Of a stretch of 64,000 bases of DNA, positions 1 to 9,029 are shown piece by piece. The DNA comes from an archaeon (GTDB lineage Archaea > Asgardarchaeota > Thorarchaeia > Thorarchaeales > Thorarchaeaceae). The DNA lies in NCBI GenBank assembly GCA_024275415.1, contig JAJRZD010000024.1, positions 32,427-96,426 on the forward strand, written 5' to 3'. The translations under genes and the position numbers were made by a program. The notes beneath the pieces were generated by a model. That model saw nothing but the letters and a program-made list of their open reading frames with translations, was not told the origin of the DNA and did no database searches. Each line of letters opens with the position of its first letter. The first letter of the stretch is position 1.

Positions 1-815
1 CGGTCAATATAGCCAAGTCCGGTGTTCCGTTCAAATATCACTTGTCGATAGACCGAATAATCGACGGGTCTACCTAGGGGATCTTCAAGTCTATGCGTGA
101 ATATCTCACTCCCAGTCCAATTGAACGCGCCCTCCATCCAGCCAACACCAGCGGGAGGAGTAAACGTAATTCCCGTTTCCGTTGTGGAACTCACAGTTGC
201 AGCCACTTGATAAGAGCTGATGCTGGCACCATTGAATGTGTATGAAGCCGAACCAGAGCTTGTGGTTGGATTTGCAAATGAGTCCTTAGCAAGAGCAAGA
301 ACAACTGTATCAGCGTATCTCCAGTCATTCAAGGCAATCTTGGCTGCTACCTCAGCAGAAGTGGCACCCTTGATCTGAGGGTATACTTTTGTTTCAGTCA
401 GGTCTTGAATCTCCCTGATTTCAGAGAAGGGCATGTCGCCAATAGTAATTACTTCTGAAATCCCGTTGTCTGGAGAGAGGTAGGCTTTCCAATCCTCCAG
501 AAGCCAATTCTCTGAATCAGTCCCACCTGTATAGAGTAGCGGTGAGATGTACTTGGTTCCACCTGCATAGAAGATGGAACTTGGAATCGCCGCAATGTAG
601 GAGAAGTCATCAACATAGGAGGACGGATCATCTGACACGAAGGTGACCCTGCTAACTGGTGTTGGTGTATCTGGAACATCGCTGAGTTGCATGATTCCAT
701 TCGACTCAGCCCACGGAACACTGGCATAACGTTGTATTTCAAACGAAAGCGGAAGAATGAGCGTAGGAAGCATAAGAAAGAGAATGGCACATGAAACGGC
801 GAGTATCCTGTACAT
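1..815 (-). CDS. Secreted surface protein, N-terminal part (runs off window)
   Basis: The frame opens at an ATG at 815 and stays open to base 1, so the C-terminus lies outside the window. The first about 22 residues form a signal peptide: Lys/Arg-poor start, hydrophobic core rich in Leu and Ile, then polar sequence. The mature part is rich in Ser, Thr, Gly and aromatic residues, and contains a Tyr-Ala-Gly-Gly-Thr / Tyr-Thr-Gly-Gly-Thr pair like that in large archaeal secreted proteins with cell-wall-binding-like folds. Function is unknown; an exported or envelope protein is the safe statement. No partner gene is visible on this side. Confidence 0.7.
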   Translation of the reverse strand, partial: MYRILAVSCAILFLMLPTLILPLSFEIQRYASVPWAESNGIMQLSDVPDTPTPVSRVTFVSDDPSSYVDDFSYIAAIPSSIFYAGGTKYISPLLYTGGTDSENWLLEDWKAYLSPDNGISEVITIGDMPFSEIREIQDLTETKVYPQIKGATSAEVAAKIALNDWRYADTVVLALAKDSFANPTTSSGSASYTFNGASISSYQVAATVSSTTETGITFTPPAGVGWMEGAFNWTGSEIFTHRLEDPLGRPVDYSVYRQVIFERNTGLGYID

Positions 816-895
816 CTTCTTCAATTGAAAGGTCTCCTTTGCAGTTCCTGCATAGTTACAAGAGAATGCAAAAAGAGTTTTCCTGCATGGTACAT

Positions 896-1765
896 TTACT
901 CGATATCTGTGAACTCTAACAGGTCCTCATCAACCTCATCAATGCCATCATCAAGAACCTCTGGCAATGCATCGCGAATGTCGTCGATATCCTTACGTAG
1001 ACGCCTCCGCGTAGACTTTGGGATGTCCCACATCTTTTGCTCGGCTCGGTCAAGAACCTCTCGTGCAATATCATATATTTCAGAGTCAAGATAACATTGT
1101 GCAGCTTCTACGAAGCACTCGGCGGCCTTCTTCTGATTCCCTTTCATCTCTGCGATATCACCGATGAGGGACAATGCATCTGCAATACCGGCCTTGTCGT
1201 CCATCTGGCGGTATAATGCAAGGGCCTTCTTGAAGGTCTTGTTGGCGGTTTCGTAGTCTTCCTTATCAGCGTAGGCACTACCAAGATCCATCAGGGTGCT
1301 GGCGATTCCTTGTTCATTATTGGCCTTCTTGTAGGCTCTTTGTGCCTGTTTGAACAATGCAACACCACCTTCAAAGTCACCTTTGCCAAGAGTTGCAAGC
1401 GCTAGTCCGTAGGTCGCATCAGCGACACCATCTTGATTGTCCAGCTTCTTGAAGAGATCCATAGCACTCTTGCATGTGGTGACTGCCTCGTCCCACTGTT
1501 CAAGATTGATTTGTGCGACCCCTAGATTGTACATCGTATCACTAATGCCAGTCGCGTCCTGTAGATCCTCATAGATCTTCATTGCCTTCTCAAAACAAGG
1601 CAATGCCTCATCGTATTCGGCTACAGACATATAGACATTGCCGGCTGCGTTGTATACTTTCCCAGCAAAGTCCAGTTCATTGGACTCTTCTGCCTTCTTA
1701 GCCTGTTCAAGCAGTTGTATTGGATCCATTTCATCAAGCGGACTTTCTTCCGTCAATGCTTGCAC
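896..1765 (-). CDS. Tetratricopeptide (TPR) repeat protein
   Basis: The 289-residue protein is almost entirely helical TPR repeats of about 40 residues, each with the pattern of a small residue, Tyr/Leu and a closing Asp-Ala or Ala-Ala step (repeats span about residues 15-235). The last 50 residues are basic, then strongly acidic, suggesting a separate tail. It has no signal peptide or membrane segment and is probably a cytoplasmic scaffold. It lies downstream of a small GTPase gene in the same direction with a 54-base gap, so the two may be co-transcribed and act together; that link is inferred from position only. Confidence 0.8.
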   Translation of the reverse strand: MQALTEESPLDEMDPIQLLEQAKKAEESNELDFAGKVYNAAGNVYMSVAEYDEALPCFEKAMKIYEDLQDATGISDTMYNLGVAQINLEQWDEAVTTCKSAMDLFKKLDNQDGVADATYGLALATLGKGDFEGGVALFKQAQRAYKKANNEQGIASTLMDLGSAYADKEDYETANKTFKKALALYRQMDDKAGIADALSLIGDIAEMKGNQKKAAECFVEAAQCYLDSEIYDIAREVLDRAEQKMWDIPKSTRRRLRKDIDDIRDALPEVLDDGIDEVDEDLLEFTDIE

Positions 1766-1819
1766 CTCAGTGGTATTAGACGAGATTTAGCATCGGGCTT
1801 TTGAATCCTTCTGCTCATG

Positions 1820-2530
1820 CTATTTTCGCATTACGAGTACAGGGTTTTCGAGAAGCGGACGAACTGAGTCATTTACTGAGAACTCCTCATCGCCAACTTG
1901 GACTGTAAGTAATTTCCTTAGTTCGAAGCGTCTTAGATACCCAACAGCCTGTTCGCGTGAAATGTTCAAATCTCCCATCAGCTTGGTAAGTCCATCTGGT
2001 GCTCCACTATATTGTGCGAATTTCGAGAACACTGAACTCCACTGCATCATACTAAGATACAGTAGTGTCCTGAGCATGTTATCGACATTCTTACCGGTCT
2101 TTGCAGATACAGGTATCACTGGAAGTCCAGCAAGAAATCGCATACTGTTTCGGAGCTGGTCAACATGGCGGGATTCTTCGAGGTCTTGTTTATTTGCTGC
2201 AACAACACATGGTACACCAGGGAGGAAGAAAGCCACTTCTCTAAAGAACAGCTTGGCACGAGCATCAGACTCTGCGTCGACCGAGTCCACAACAAAGACG
2301 ATTCCATCAGCACCAGAGCTAAGAATCTTGCGCATCGTCCTGAACCGCAGCAGTCCTGGTGTTCCAAATAGGAATACGTTTAGACCGTCAATATTCGCCA
2401 ACCCGTGATCCATTGCGATAGTTGTCCCTCGACGCTCGATATTGATACAAGCACCATTTGTGATATGATGGATCATGGCGCTCTTTCCTGACTCGTAGGG
2501 GCCTGTCACGACAATCTTCATGCGAACCAT
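1820..2530 (-). CDS. Small GTPase of the COG2229/MglA-like type
   Basis: The 236-residue protein starts with a P-loop (GPYESGKS, residues 10-17). The switch II region reads FGTPG (55-59), the form seen in COG2229 GTPases in place of DxxG, followed by NKQD (113-116) and a Ser-Ala-Lys G5 motif near residue 143. The last 70 residues carry a winged-helix-like segment that is not part of the G domain. It is likely a regulatory GTPase in signalling or trafficking, perhaps working with the TPR protein downstream. A second in-frame ATG three codons later fits ribosome-site spacing as well as the first. Confidence 0.8.
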   Translation of the reverse strand: MVRMKIVVTGPYESGKSAMIHHITNGACINIERRGTTIAMDHGLANIDGLNVFLFGTPGLLRFRTMRKILSSGADGIVFVVDSVDAESDARAKLFFREVAFFLPGVPCVVAANKQDLEESRHVDQLRNSMRFLAGLPVIPVSAKTGKNVDNMLRTLLYLSMMQWSSVFSKFAQYSGAPDGLTKLMGDLNISREQAVGYLRRFELRKLLTVQVGDEEFSVNDSVRPLLENPVLVMRK

Positions 2531-2819
2531 TGCCTCTTAGTTTTGTTGCAAATTCTATTGTTGTGACACATGAACATACATTGTAAGTCCTTTGTGTATC
2601 CAACTAAAGTAACTTGCATTCTTTCTTGTGCTAACACTCGTTAAATGGTTTGTCGTTTCAAACTCCGAGGAATTCCTTCGTAATCACAAATGCGCATTGA
2701 GAAAAACCCAGTGTTTTTAGTACATGACTCGCTTCATTTTAGGGATATTCCTTACATCAGCCATAGAAAAAAGACAACTGAAACTGGTGAGAGACCGGCT
2801 GCTTGCACAGCTGTCCTCC

Positions 2820-2848
2820 ACTCTTTACCCCTCTCGGGTTTGAAGAGC
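2820..2848 (-). promoter_or_regulatory. SECIS-like hairpin in the selD 3' UTR
   Basis: One base after the selD stop codon the transcript can fold into a 6-bp lower stem (GCTCTT with AAGAGT, one G-U pair), an asymmetric internal loop (CAA on the 5' side, A on the 3' side), a 4-bp upper helix (ACCC with GGGT) and a 5-base apical loop. This matches the layout of archaeal SECIS elements, which have a GAA/A internal loop between a lower stem and a short GC-rich helix; here the first loop base is C. Its position is where archaeal SECIS elements usually sit. No T-run follows, so a terminator is less likely. Confidence 0.6.
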
Positions 2849-2849
2849 A

Positions 2850-3893
2850 TCAGGGGAACTCGGTCTCGATGAACTGGATGCCTTCGGCGAACCTAGCGAC
2901 AGGTTCGTCATCGGGCTTGGTCACATTGCCTATCTGCCAGCAGGGAAGACCTTTTTCACGCAACAGTTCAGTAAATTGGATTACGTCAGAAGGATCAACA
3001 AACACTAGCATTCCGCCAGCTGTTTCAGCCCCATATCCTTCAGCTAGTCTATGTCCAAAGTACTGGGCAAGCTCGGGCGTTCCACGGATTACTGGAACCC
3101 GATCGATAATTATGCCAACACAGCTTAGCGCTGCCACATTGTTAGCATGTCCGAGCAGTCCAAACCCAGTTACATCTGTCGCTGCATGAACGCCGACCTT
3201 CTGCATCGCTAAAGCCACTTCCTGGTTGCTCTGTGTCATTAGCCGGATTGCGATGTCTTGCATCCAGACTAGCTCTGGTTCGCTGAACCTCTCAAGGAGA
3301 GAATCCCGCTTTTCGTCCTGCAAGTCACGATAGGATCTCATGGCAGGCTGAATCCCTAGAGGTTTTGTCAAAAGGACAGAATCGCCAGGTTTCGCTCCAG
3401 ATGAATATATCACGGAATCAGGGGTTGTGATGCCAAGTGCAATCCCGCCAAATACAGGGACAGGGTTCTTGATGGTCTGTCCGCCGGATAGTGTCCCTCC
3501 AATCTCGTCCATGAAGGCACTCATCCCCTTCAAGATACCTACGGGGATATATTCAGGGATATCCTTGGGATAAGCCAAGAATGCTTGCAGGGACACGATA
3601 TCAGTAGCGCCCATGGCAAACACATCATTTGTGGCATTGCAAGCCACAATCTTGCCCTGTACGAATGGATCATCATGGATTGGGGTGAACACATCCACAT
3701 TCTCGATGATTGCAGTATGTTCGTTTACAATGCGTACAATGGCATCATCACCAATGAGGTTATTACAGCTTGCATCAAGAGGAAGAAGGCCTGCTTGTTG
3801 AAGGAGACGTGTTAGGTCATCCTGCTTTACCTTGCAGCTTCAGCCATGAGTAGAAACCAATGCAGTAAGCCGTACATCAGGCACTTTTTGCAT
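2850..3893 (-). CDS. selD: Selenophosphate synthetase, itself a selenoprotein (UGA at codon 18)
   Basis: SelD makes selenophosphate from selenide and ATP for selenocysteine synthesis. Reading from ATG 3893 gives 347 residues, the normal family length, if the TGA at 3840-3842 is read as selenocysteine. That codon sits at the catalytic Cys/Sec position: residues 16-21 are His-Gly-Sec-Ser-Cys-Lys, matching the family G-(C/U)-x-x-K loop. Downstream are GDDA (48-51), the FTPI-DDP segment, GGQT and ATDVTGFGLLGH. The ATG is preceded by a strong GGAGGT site four bases upstream and a TATA box about 55 bases upstream. Starting after the TGA would delete the active site, so the selenoprotein reading is much preferred. 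Confidence 0.9.
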
Positions 3894-3948
3894 CAGACCT
3901 CCTTTTCTTTGTGAGCTATCAGCTCCGCCCCTGCACGGAGTGTTCCGC

Positions 3949-3997
3949 TATATAACATTCTTGGCAACTCCACTTCATAATCCTTATAGGAACCAAA
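3949..3997. promoter_or_regulatory. Divergent promoter region between selD and rtcB
   Basis: A TATATAA-like box lies at 3949-3955 for leftward transcription of selD, about 55 bases before its ATG. A CCTTATAGG segment near 3990-3997 could serve rightward transcription of rtcB, giving a start near 4020, just before the AAGGTGA ribosome site at 4023. That placement suits translation from 4036 rather than from the ATG at 4129. A simple 5-bp hairpin (3922-3926 with 3936-3940) lies in the selD leader. Confidence 0.4.
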
Positions 3998-4035
3998 ACT
4001 GAGGGTGAGAGTGTTCAGACGCAAGGTGAATCATT

Positions 4036-5481
4036 TTGCGAGTAGAGAGAATTGCCGATCACATCTTCGAGATACCGAAAGGAACCAAACCATGGATGAG
4101 AGTACCATCACGAATATTCGCATAGGAGATGTTGGTTGAAAAAATGCGGCAGGACAAGACATTCCTGCAATCTGTAAATACTACTGCCTTACCAGGGATA
4201 TACAAGTACAGTATCGTACTTCCTGATGGACATCAAGGTTATGGCTTCCCCATAGGAGGAGTCGCTGCAGTTGATTATGAGTCTGGAGTCATTTCACCAG
4301 GAGGAGTCGGATATGATATCAATTGTGGAGTTCGGGTTCTAAGAACAAATCTGAATATCAGCGATGTCCGCGACAAGATCAAGGATCTTGTGAACCAGCT
4401 CTGGAATGATATCCCAACGGGGGTGGGAAAGAAAGGCGCCATTCATCTAAGCGGGAATAAGGGAGTTGATGAGGTTCTAGAGGGCGGAGCTGAATGGGCA
4501 GTCGAAAGTGGCTATGGATGGACAAAGGATCTTGACCATCAAGAAGCAAATGGCAGGATTGAGTTGGCTGATGCCAGCAAGGTTTCATCGCAGGCAAAAA
4601 AGAGAGGTTTCTCACAGATAGGAACATTGGGGTCAGGGAATCATTTCTTGGAGATCCAAGTTGTGGATCAAGTGTATAACGAAGAAGCCGCCAAGGCGAT
4701 GGGAATCACAGGTGAAGGACAGATAATGGTCATGATTCACAGTGGGTCTCGTGGATTGGGACATCAGGTATGTGGGGATTACATAAAAATCATGACCGCC
4801 GCCATGCGAAAATACAACTTGGAGCTTCCGGATCGCGAGCTGTGTAGTGCACCCACCACATCCCCAGAGGGACAAGACTACCTTGGTGCTATGAGTGCAG
4901 CCGCAAATTATGCCTTTGCGAACCGTCAGTCCATGATGCATTGGGCAAGGGGATCTTTTGCAAAGGTCATGAACTCCTCACCGGAAGACCTCGATATGGG
5001 CCTCATCTATGATGTGGCTCACAATATGGGTAAAGTGGAGGAACACGAGATTGATGGAAAGCGCCGAAAGGTAGTAGTACATCGCAAAGGTGCGACCCGC
5101 GCGTTCCCACCCAATCATCCCGAAACACCCACTGCATACAAAAATATCGGACAGCCTGTGATCATCCCGGGAACCATGGGCACTGCGTCGTACATTCTAG
5201 TCGGTGACCAGAGAGGAATGGATTTGACTTTTGGGTCAACTGCACATGGCGCAGGGAGATTCATGAGCCGTTCAAGGGCAAAGAAGACTTACTTTGGGAA
5301 AGAAGTAAAAAGCGACCTAGCAAGTCAGGGAATCATAGTAAAGGCTACCTCTGGAATGGTCATTGCAGAAGAAGCACCTGGTGCGTACAAGGACGTAGAT
5401 GAGGTCGTCAATGTGTCAGATGCGGTCGGGATCGCAACAAAGGCAATCAGACTTCGACCTCTAGGAGTCATCAAGGGATAG
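4036..5481 (+). CDS. rtcB: RNA-splicing ligase RtcB with an in-frame TAG at codon 30
   Basis: RtcB joins tRNA exons after intron cleavage. From a TTG at 4036 (AAGGTGA site just upstream) the frame spans 481 codons, the usual archaeal RtcB length, but codon 30 (4123-4125) is TAG. Residues 1-29 match the family N-terminus (EIPKGTKPWMRVPSRIF), and the family sequence resumes at once after the TAG. Metal and active-site motifs are present: YDINCG, GSGNHFLE, HSGSRGLGH, DVAHN, and the guanylated His in STAHGAGR. The C-terminus LRPLGVIKG ends at a second TAG, which must act as a stop. The conservative alternative is a 450-residue protein from ATG 4129, lacking the N-terminal strand region. Confidence 0.85.
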
Positions 5482-6402
5482 ATTGGGCGTGTCCCTCTCA
5501 CGGGCTGCAATATCAACAAGAACCAAAGAGATCCCAAATAGGATGATACCAAATCCCACAAACGTTTGTAGTGTCGGAATCTCTCCCAGAAAGATTGCAG
5601 CGAGAAGTGTAGCTCCTATTGGTTCGCCCAAGACAGCTGCAGATACGACATACGCTGGCACAAGCGTAAGAAGATAGTTGTTTACGGAATGACCCAGTGC
5701 AGTAGGAAATATCGCCAGGGCTATGAATATCAAAATCTCGATAGTATCAAGTACGATGACATTGATGCCCAATAGGAAGCACTGTGCAAGGGTGACAACA
5801 GAGGCGGTCAGATAGATGCTTGTCGTGTACAGTGAGATTGGAAGCCCTTTGGCATATTTGCGACCTCCGATGAAATAGACGGCAAGGAAAAGTCCTGCAA
5901 GTAATGCAAGCATATCGCCTGCAAGTGCGCTAGAACCGACGGCTTCCCAGTCACTCCATGCAAGGAAAGCTGCTCCTGCAACCGCAACAAGAATGCCAGA
6001 CCAAGACTTCTTTCCAAGAGATTCTCCGAGGACAGCTGTTGATAGGATGGCTGTAAAGATAGGCGAAGTGTTCACAAGAACCACACTTGCCGCGACCGTG
6101 GTCATGAAGAGAGATGTGAACCAAGTTGAGAAATGGAACGAGAGAACAATCCCTATTACCACAAGCCAATACCAGTTCTTTCGTACGAGATGGCGCTCTT
6201 CCTTTTTGAAGTCTTTACGGGCGATGCCCAAGGAAGCCATTACAATGGCACCATACAGGGTTCTCCAGAAAACAATCACTAGCGGTTCAGAATGGCTGAA
6301 TCGAATCAAAATGCTTGCAGAAGAAACCATAGCCACCGAAAAGACCAGTATTGCGAGGACTTTGACTTGGTTTGATTCATTTGATGGGGGATACACCTCC
6401 AT
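5461..6402 (-). CDS. EamA/DMT-family transporter
   Basis: The 313-residue protein has ten hydrophobic segments in two halves of five, the layout of drug/metabolite transporters with two EamA repeats (about residues 15-150 and 165-300). Each half has the typical small-residue-rich helices and ends with a GIxLxxxG-like segment. The substrate cannot be told from the sequence. The gene converges on rtcB and overlaps its last 21 bases. The next gene upstream starts close by, so an operon with it is possible. Confidence 0.85.
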   Translation of the reverse strand: MEVYPPSNESNQVKVLAILVFSVAMVSSASILIRFSHSEPLVIVFWRTLYGAIVMASLGIARKDFKKEERHLVRKNWYWLVVIGIVLSFHFSTWFTSLFMTTVAASVVLVNTSPIFTAILSTAVLGESLGKKSWSGILVAVAGAAFLAWSDWEAVGSSALAGDMLALLAGLFLAVYFIGGRKYAKGLPISLYTTSIYLTASVVTLAQCFLLGINVIVLDTIEILIFIALAIFPTALGHSVNNYLLTLVPAYVVSAAVLGEPIGATLLAAIFLGEIPTLQTFVGFGIILFGISLVLVDIAARERDTPNLSLDDS

Positions 6403-6414
6403 GATGAACCACCA

Positions 6415-6915
6415 TTATGAGGGAGTGCTATACCCACAAAGAACACATTGTTTTTCTCCGCCGACAGTCTTCATAATCTGGGAATCACATGACGGACAAT
6501 CTTGAATCATAAGGCTTGAAACATCGATTTCATTGAGAAACTGTTCTGCATCTGCCACATCGTCATATTCGAATAGCGCTTTTCCGTCAGCACCGACAAC
6601 CATCTTTGATAGGCGGTTTGCATCCTTGCTTCTGAAAAGCAAGATTGGAATTCTCAACAGGATGGCTAGCATTATTTCCATACCCACTCCGAGAGAGGGG
6701 TTGGAAACTTCAGCGATTAACACATCACTTTTTCGGACATAATCCACATCGCGACTGTAAATCTCCACAGGCTCTGCTGGCCCCAAGAATTGAGGAGCGA
6801 AGACTGAGATTCCTTTGGACTCGAGAGTCTGAACGACCATCTCGTAAAAGCTGTCCTTTCTCAAGTTCGAATGGATTATAGGGCCTGATAGATAAACTAG
6901 TACCAACACAATCAC
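6415..6915 (-). CDS. Nucleoside 2-deoxyribosyltransferase-like protein with C-terminal zinc ribbon
   Basis: The N-terminal 120 residues have the nucleoside deoxyribosyltransferase layout: a strand followed by YLSGPI (8-13), then a central DVLIAEVSNPSLGVGMEI segment like the family D-x-x-x-AE...GxxxE motif. The C-terminal 35 residues add a CPSC...CVLC zinc ribbon, not part of the core family. Known members hydrolyse or transfer N-glycosidic bonds of deoxynucleosides, so a role in nucleotide salvage or sanitation is likely. Translation probably starts at a GTG, or at a TTG three codons later. Confidence 0.7.
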   Translation of the reverse strand: MIVLVLVYLSGPIIHSNLRKDSFYEMVVQTLESKGISVFAPQFLGPAEPVEIYSRDVDYVRKSDVLIAEVSNPSLGVGMEIMLAILLRIPILLFRSKDANRLSKMVVGADGKALFEYDDVADAEQFLNEIDVSSLMIQDCPSCDSQIMKTVGGEKQCVLCGYSTPS

Positions 6916-6940
6916 CTAGATACTGGTTATGACCAGAGAG

Positions 6941-7294
6941 TTATCCACTGCGTTCATTGGAGGATGAAAGCAAATCTCTTGTTTGGGGGATTGTCCCGTC
7001 ATCATCGACTACTTCAATCTTTCCAGACCGGCCAAGTGAGAGTTGCATCTTCCCTTGCCATTCTTTTGCCCACCCATTGGTGATTCGAACTACCTTGCCA
7101 GCGGAGAGACCCTCGCCTTCTCTAAATCCCCATAGCGAAAGTATAGCAGTACCGCTATCGTCAGCAACCAGAACCTCTGTCAATTGGGTCTTCCGTCCAC
7201 TCTTGGTCGTAATTATTCTTGCAGGGGCTACAGATACGATCCGTACAACAAGTTCAGAAACGTTCTTCCCAATTTCCACTTCATTTAGCTTCAA
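6941..7294 (-). CDS. OB-fold single-stranded DNA-binding protein (RPA/SOSS-B-like)
   Basis: The 117-residue protein is a single OB fold. Features are an initial EIGKNVSELVVRIVSV strand, a KTQLTEVLVADDSG segment, and SLWGFREGEGLSAGKVVRITNG, the pattern of archaeal single-OB ssDNA-binding proteins and human SOSS-B. The last 15 residues are polar and probably disordered. Such proteins coat single-stranded DNA in repair and replication. The start is a TTG with a GAGGT site about nine bases upstream. Confidence 0.8.
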   Translation of the reverse strand: MKLNEVEIGKNVSELVVRIVSVAPARIITTKSGRKTQLTEVLVADDSGTAILSLWGFREGEGLSAGKVVRITNGWAKEWQGKMQLSLGRSGKIEVVDDDGTIPQTRDLLSSSNERSG

Positions 7295-7364
7295 TTACTG
7301 AAACCTCTAACCCCTTAGAGAATGAGGTTCCAAATCAGTCTTTTGTACTGGTACAAAAAAGACT

Positions 7365-8057
7365 CTACTTTAATGCATCTTCCTCTTCAGCCATCACAGC
7401 GAATAACTCATCGAGTGCATCAAGATCCTTTTCTATGTCTTCGGGTTCATCCTCGTTCAGACCGGCCATGCCCTCGTCAGGAGCGCCCAGAATAGTTTCA
7501 AGCTCTCGCAACGCCTCGTCCGCAATCTCAGAATCAGTTAGAGGTCTGTCATCCTCAGAAAGGGTTTCCTCACTTGAGAATGCCTCTAATGCATCATCTA
7601 AATCTTCCTTGGACACTCGGTCTATTTCAGCAGAAATGATATCATCTGCATCCAGTGCCTCTGAGATGATGTCTTTTGCCATCTGCGTCGATTCATCCAG
7701 ACGAGAAGAGGATGGAGCTTCGTGATCCTCTGGGAGGTGGTCATCGACTACAGTAGATTGTGTGTCAGGACCGATGGTTGGGGCGGTTTCAACGGATTCA
7801 GCCGGGGATGGTTCAAGATGGGAGGGCGTACTGGCCTCGATTGTTGTGTCCAGTCCTACCTCGTCTTTCCGGGCAAGAGCAGTATCATGGAATTCCACAC
7901 GAGGAGCCGGAGTTTCTACCGAAACAACAGAAGGGCTGATGGGAGATTCATCATATTCGTCATCATCAACTTCGATCTCTTCTATGATCTCATAATCATC
8001 GCCAAGCTCATCAGGGCTGATGATATGTCCATCTTCATCAACATAGACCTCTTCATA
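7365..8057 (-). CDS. Acidic low-complexity extension, in frame after the TAG of the longin-like GTPase gene
   Basis: This frame runs without a stop from the codon after the GTPase TAG (8058-8060) to a TAG at 7365-7367, in exactly the same phase as the GTPase. Its first 50 residues are strongly acidic (many Asp, Glu and Tyr), continuous in composition with the acidic end of the GTPase. They contain no ATG, GTG or TTG; the first start codon is a GTG at 7898. A Pro/Ser-rich stretch and helical acidic segments follow. Either it is a readthrough tail of the GTPase, or a separate 177-residue protein starting at 7898. Confidence 0.5.
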   Translation of the reverse strand, partial: YEEVYVDEDGHIISPDELGDDYEIIEEIEVDDDEYDESPISPSVVSVETPAPRVEFHDTALARKDEVGLDTTIEASTPSHLEPSPAESVETAPTIGPDTQSTVVDDHLPEDHEAPSSSRLDESTQMAKDIISEALDADDIISAEIDRVSKEDLDDALEAFSSEETLSEDDRPLTDSEIADEALRELETILGAPDEGMAGLNEDEPEDIEKDLDALDELFAVMAEEEDALK

Positions 8058-9029
8058 CTATTCCTCTTCGTCTTCCTCTAAGGATCCAAGTTCGACTCTC
8101 GTTTCACGGAGTTCATGTTCGCTCATTGCTTCTGCAGCTTCATGAGTAAACTTGAGCAGTTCCGAAGCAGGAAGGTCTGGGAGTGCAACACCGACATATT
8201 GTGCCGCCGCATTCATAAGAATCCGGAGCATCTCGTCCCTTCTTGATGTGTCAATCGCCACCATCGGATATGTAGGAATGCCAAGAATCTTTTGCACCAC
8301 CTCTGGGCGCATCGCATTGGGCTTGTCCTGTTTGTTTGCTAATGCAAACACGGGCACTTTCGGAGCATCACGCTTGATAAGCTTAAGGATATCCTTACTA
8401 ATGATAACATTTCGGAGTGACGAGTCACATACAAGAAAAATGACATCTGCACCATGGAAATAGAATTTCCACAGGTTCCTGAATCGTTCCTGACCTGCAA
8501 AGTCCCAGAGAACCAGGGAGTAGTTCCCGAATCGGATATTCTCGACAGTTTCTAGGTTCAATGCAATTGTTGGAACATATTGGAGTGGAGGTGTATCGCC
8601 CATCAAAAGATGTAGTGTGGTCGTCTTTCCCACACCGCCCTCTCCAACAAGCGCGATTTTCAGTCGCGTAATAACAGAGTTCTCGATAATCTCCTCGTAT
8701 TGTTCTAGTAGCGTCTGTAGCCCAGATTTCACAAGTTTGGATTTAAGTGCCTTAAGAGCTGCCTCCAAGCGTTCTCCAATAGACGATTCGTCTTCGCCCT
8801 TGTCAGTCACGAACACAAGAACCACATCAGACACAAGGTCTCTTGCGTGGAACTTGTCATCACCGATAATCAATGGAAAGTTTGCCAGAGATGCATCTTC
8901 AGCTCGAAGATCCTCTCGGGTCTTGATGAATTCCAGCAAATCGTTTTGTTCCACTTCAACTGGCCAATATTGTGTTGATGCGAGAATCTCATTAGTCGAG
9001 ATTCTTACGAGGTATGTGTTGTGAATCAC
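8058..9029 (-). CDS. Arf/Rab-like small GTPase with longin-like N-terminal domain
   Basis: Residues 1-100 form an alpha/beta segment of longin/roadblock-like character, followed by a helix and a G domain. G-domain motifs are GEGGVGKT (129-136), a Thr in the switch I region near 154, WDFAGQERF (175-183) and NKQD (232-235). It is cytoplasmic, with no lipidation site at the stop. Such GTPases in Asgards are compared to eukaryotic trafficking GTPases, where longin domains also occur. The frame ends at a TAG inside an acidic stretch, and coding-like acidic sequence continues in frame beyond it. Confidence 0.9.
   Translation of the reverse strand: MIHNTYLVRISTNEILASTQYWPVEVEQNDLLEFIKTREDLRAEDASLANFPLIIGDDKFHARDLVSDVVLVFVTDKGEDESSIGERLEAALKALKSKLVKSGLQTLLEQYEEIIENSVITRLKIALVGEGGVGKTTTLHLLMGDTPPLQYVPTIALNLETVENIRFGNYSLVLWDFAGQERFRNLWKFYFHGADVIFLVCDSSLRNVIISKDILKLIKRDAPKVPVFALANKQDKPNAMRPEVVQKILGIPTYPMVAIDTSRRDEMLRILMNAAAQYVGVALPDLPASELLKFTHEAAEAMSEHELRETRVELGSLEEDEEE

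Noticed and set aside
3922..3940. Hairpin in the selD 5' leader as the SECIS element
   Set aside because: It is a plain 5-bp stem with an 8-base loop and lacks the internal loop of SECIS elements. The hairpin after the stop codon fits far better.
7365..7898. Acidic frame as a plain independent gene starting at GTG 7898
   Set aside because: Not excluded, but it would ignore 53 upstream codons with the same acidic coding character and no ribosome site was found at 7898, so it was listed with the in-frame extension instead.
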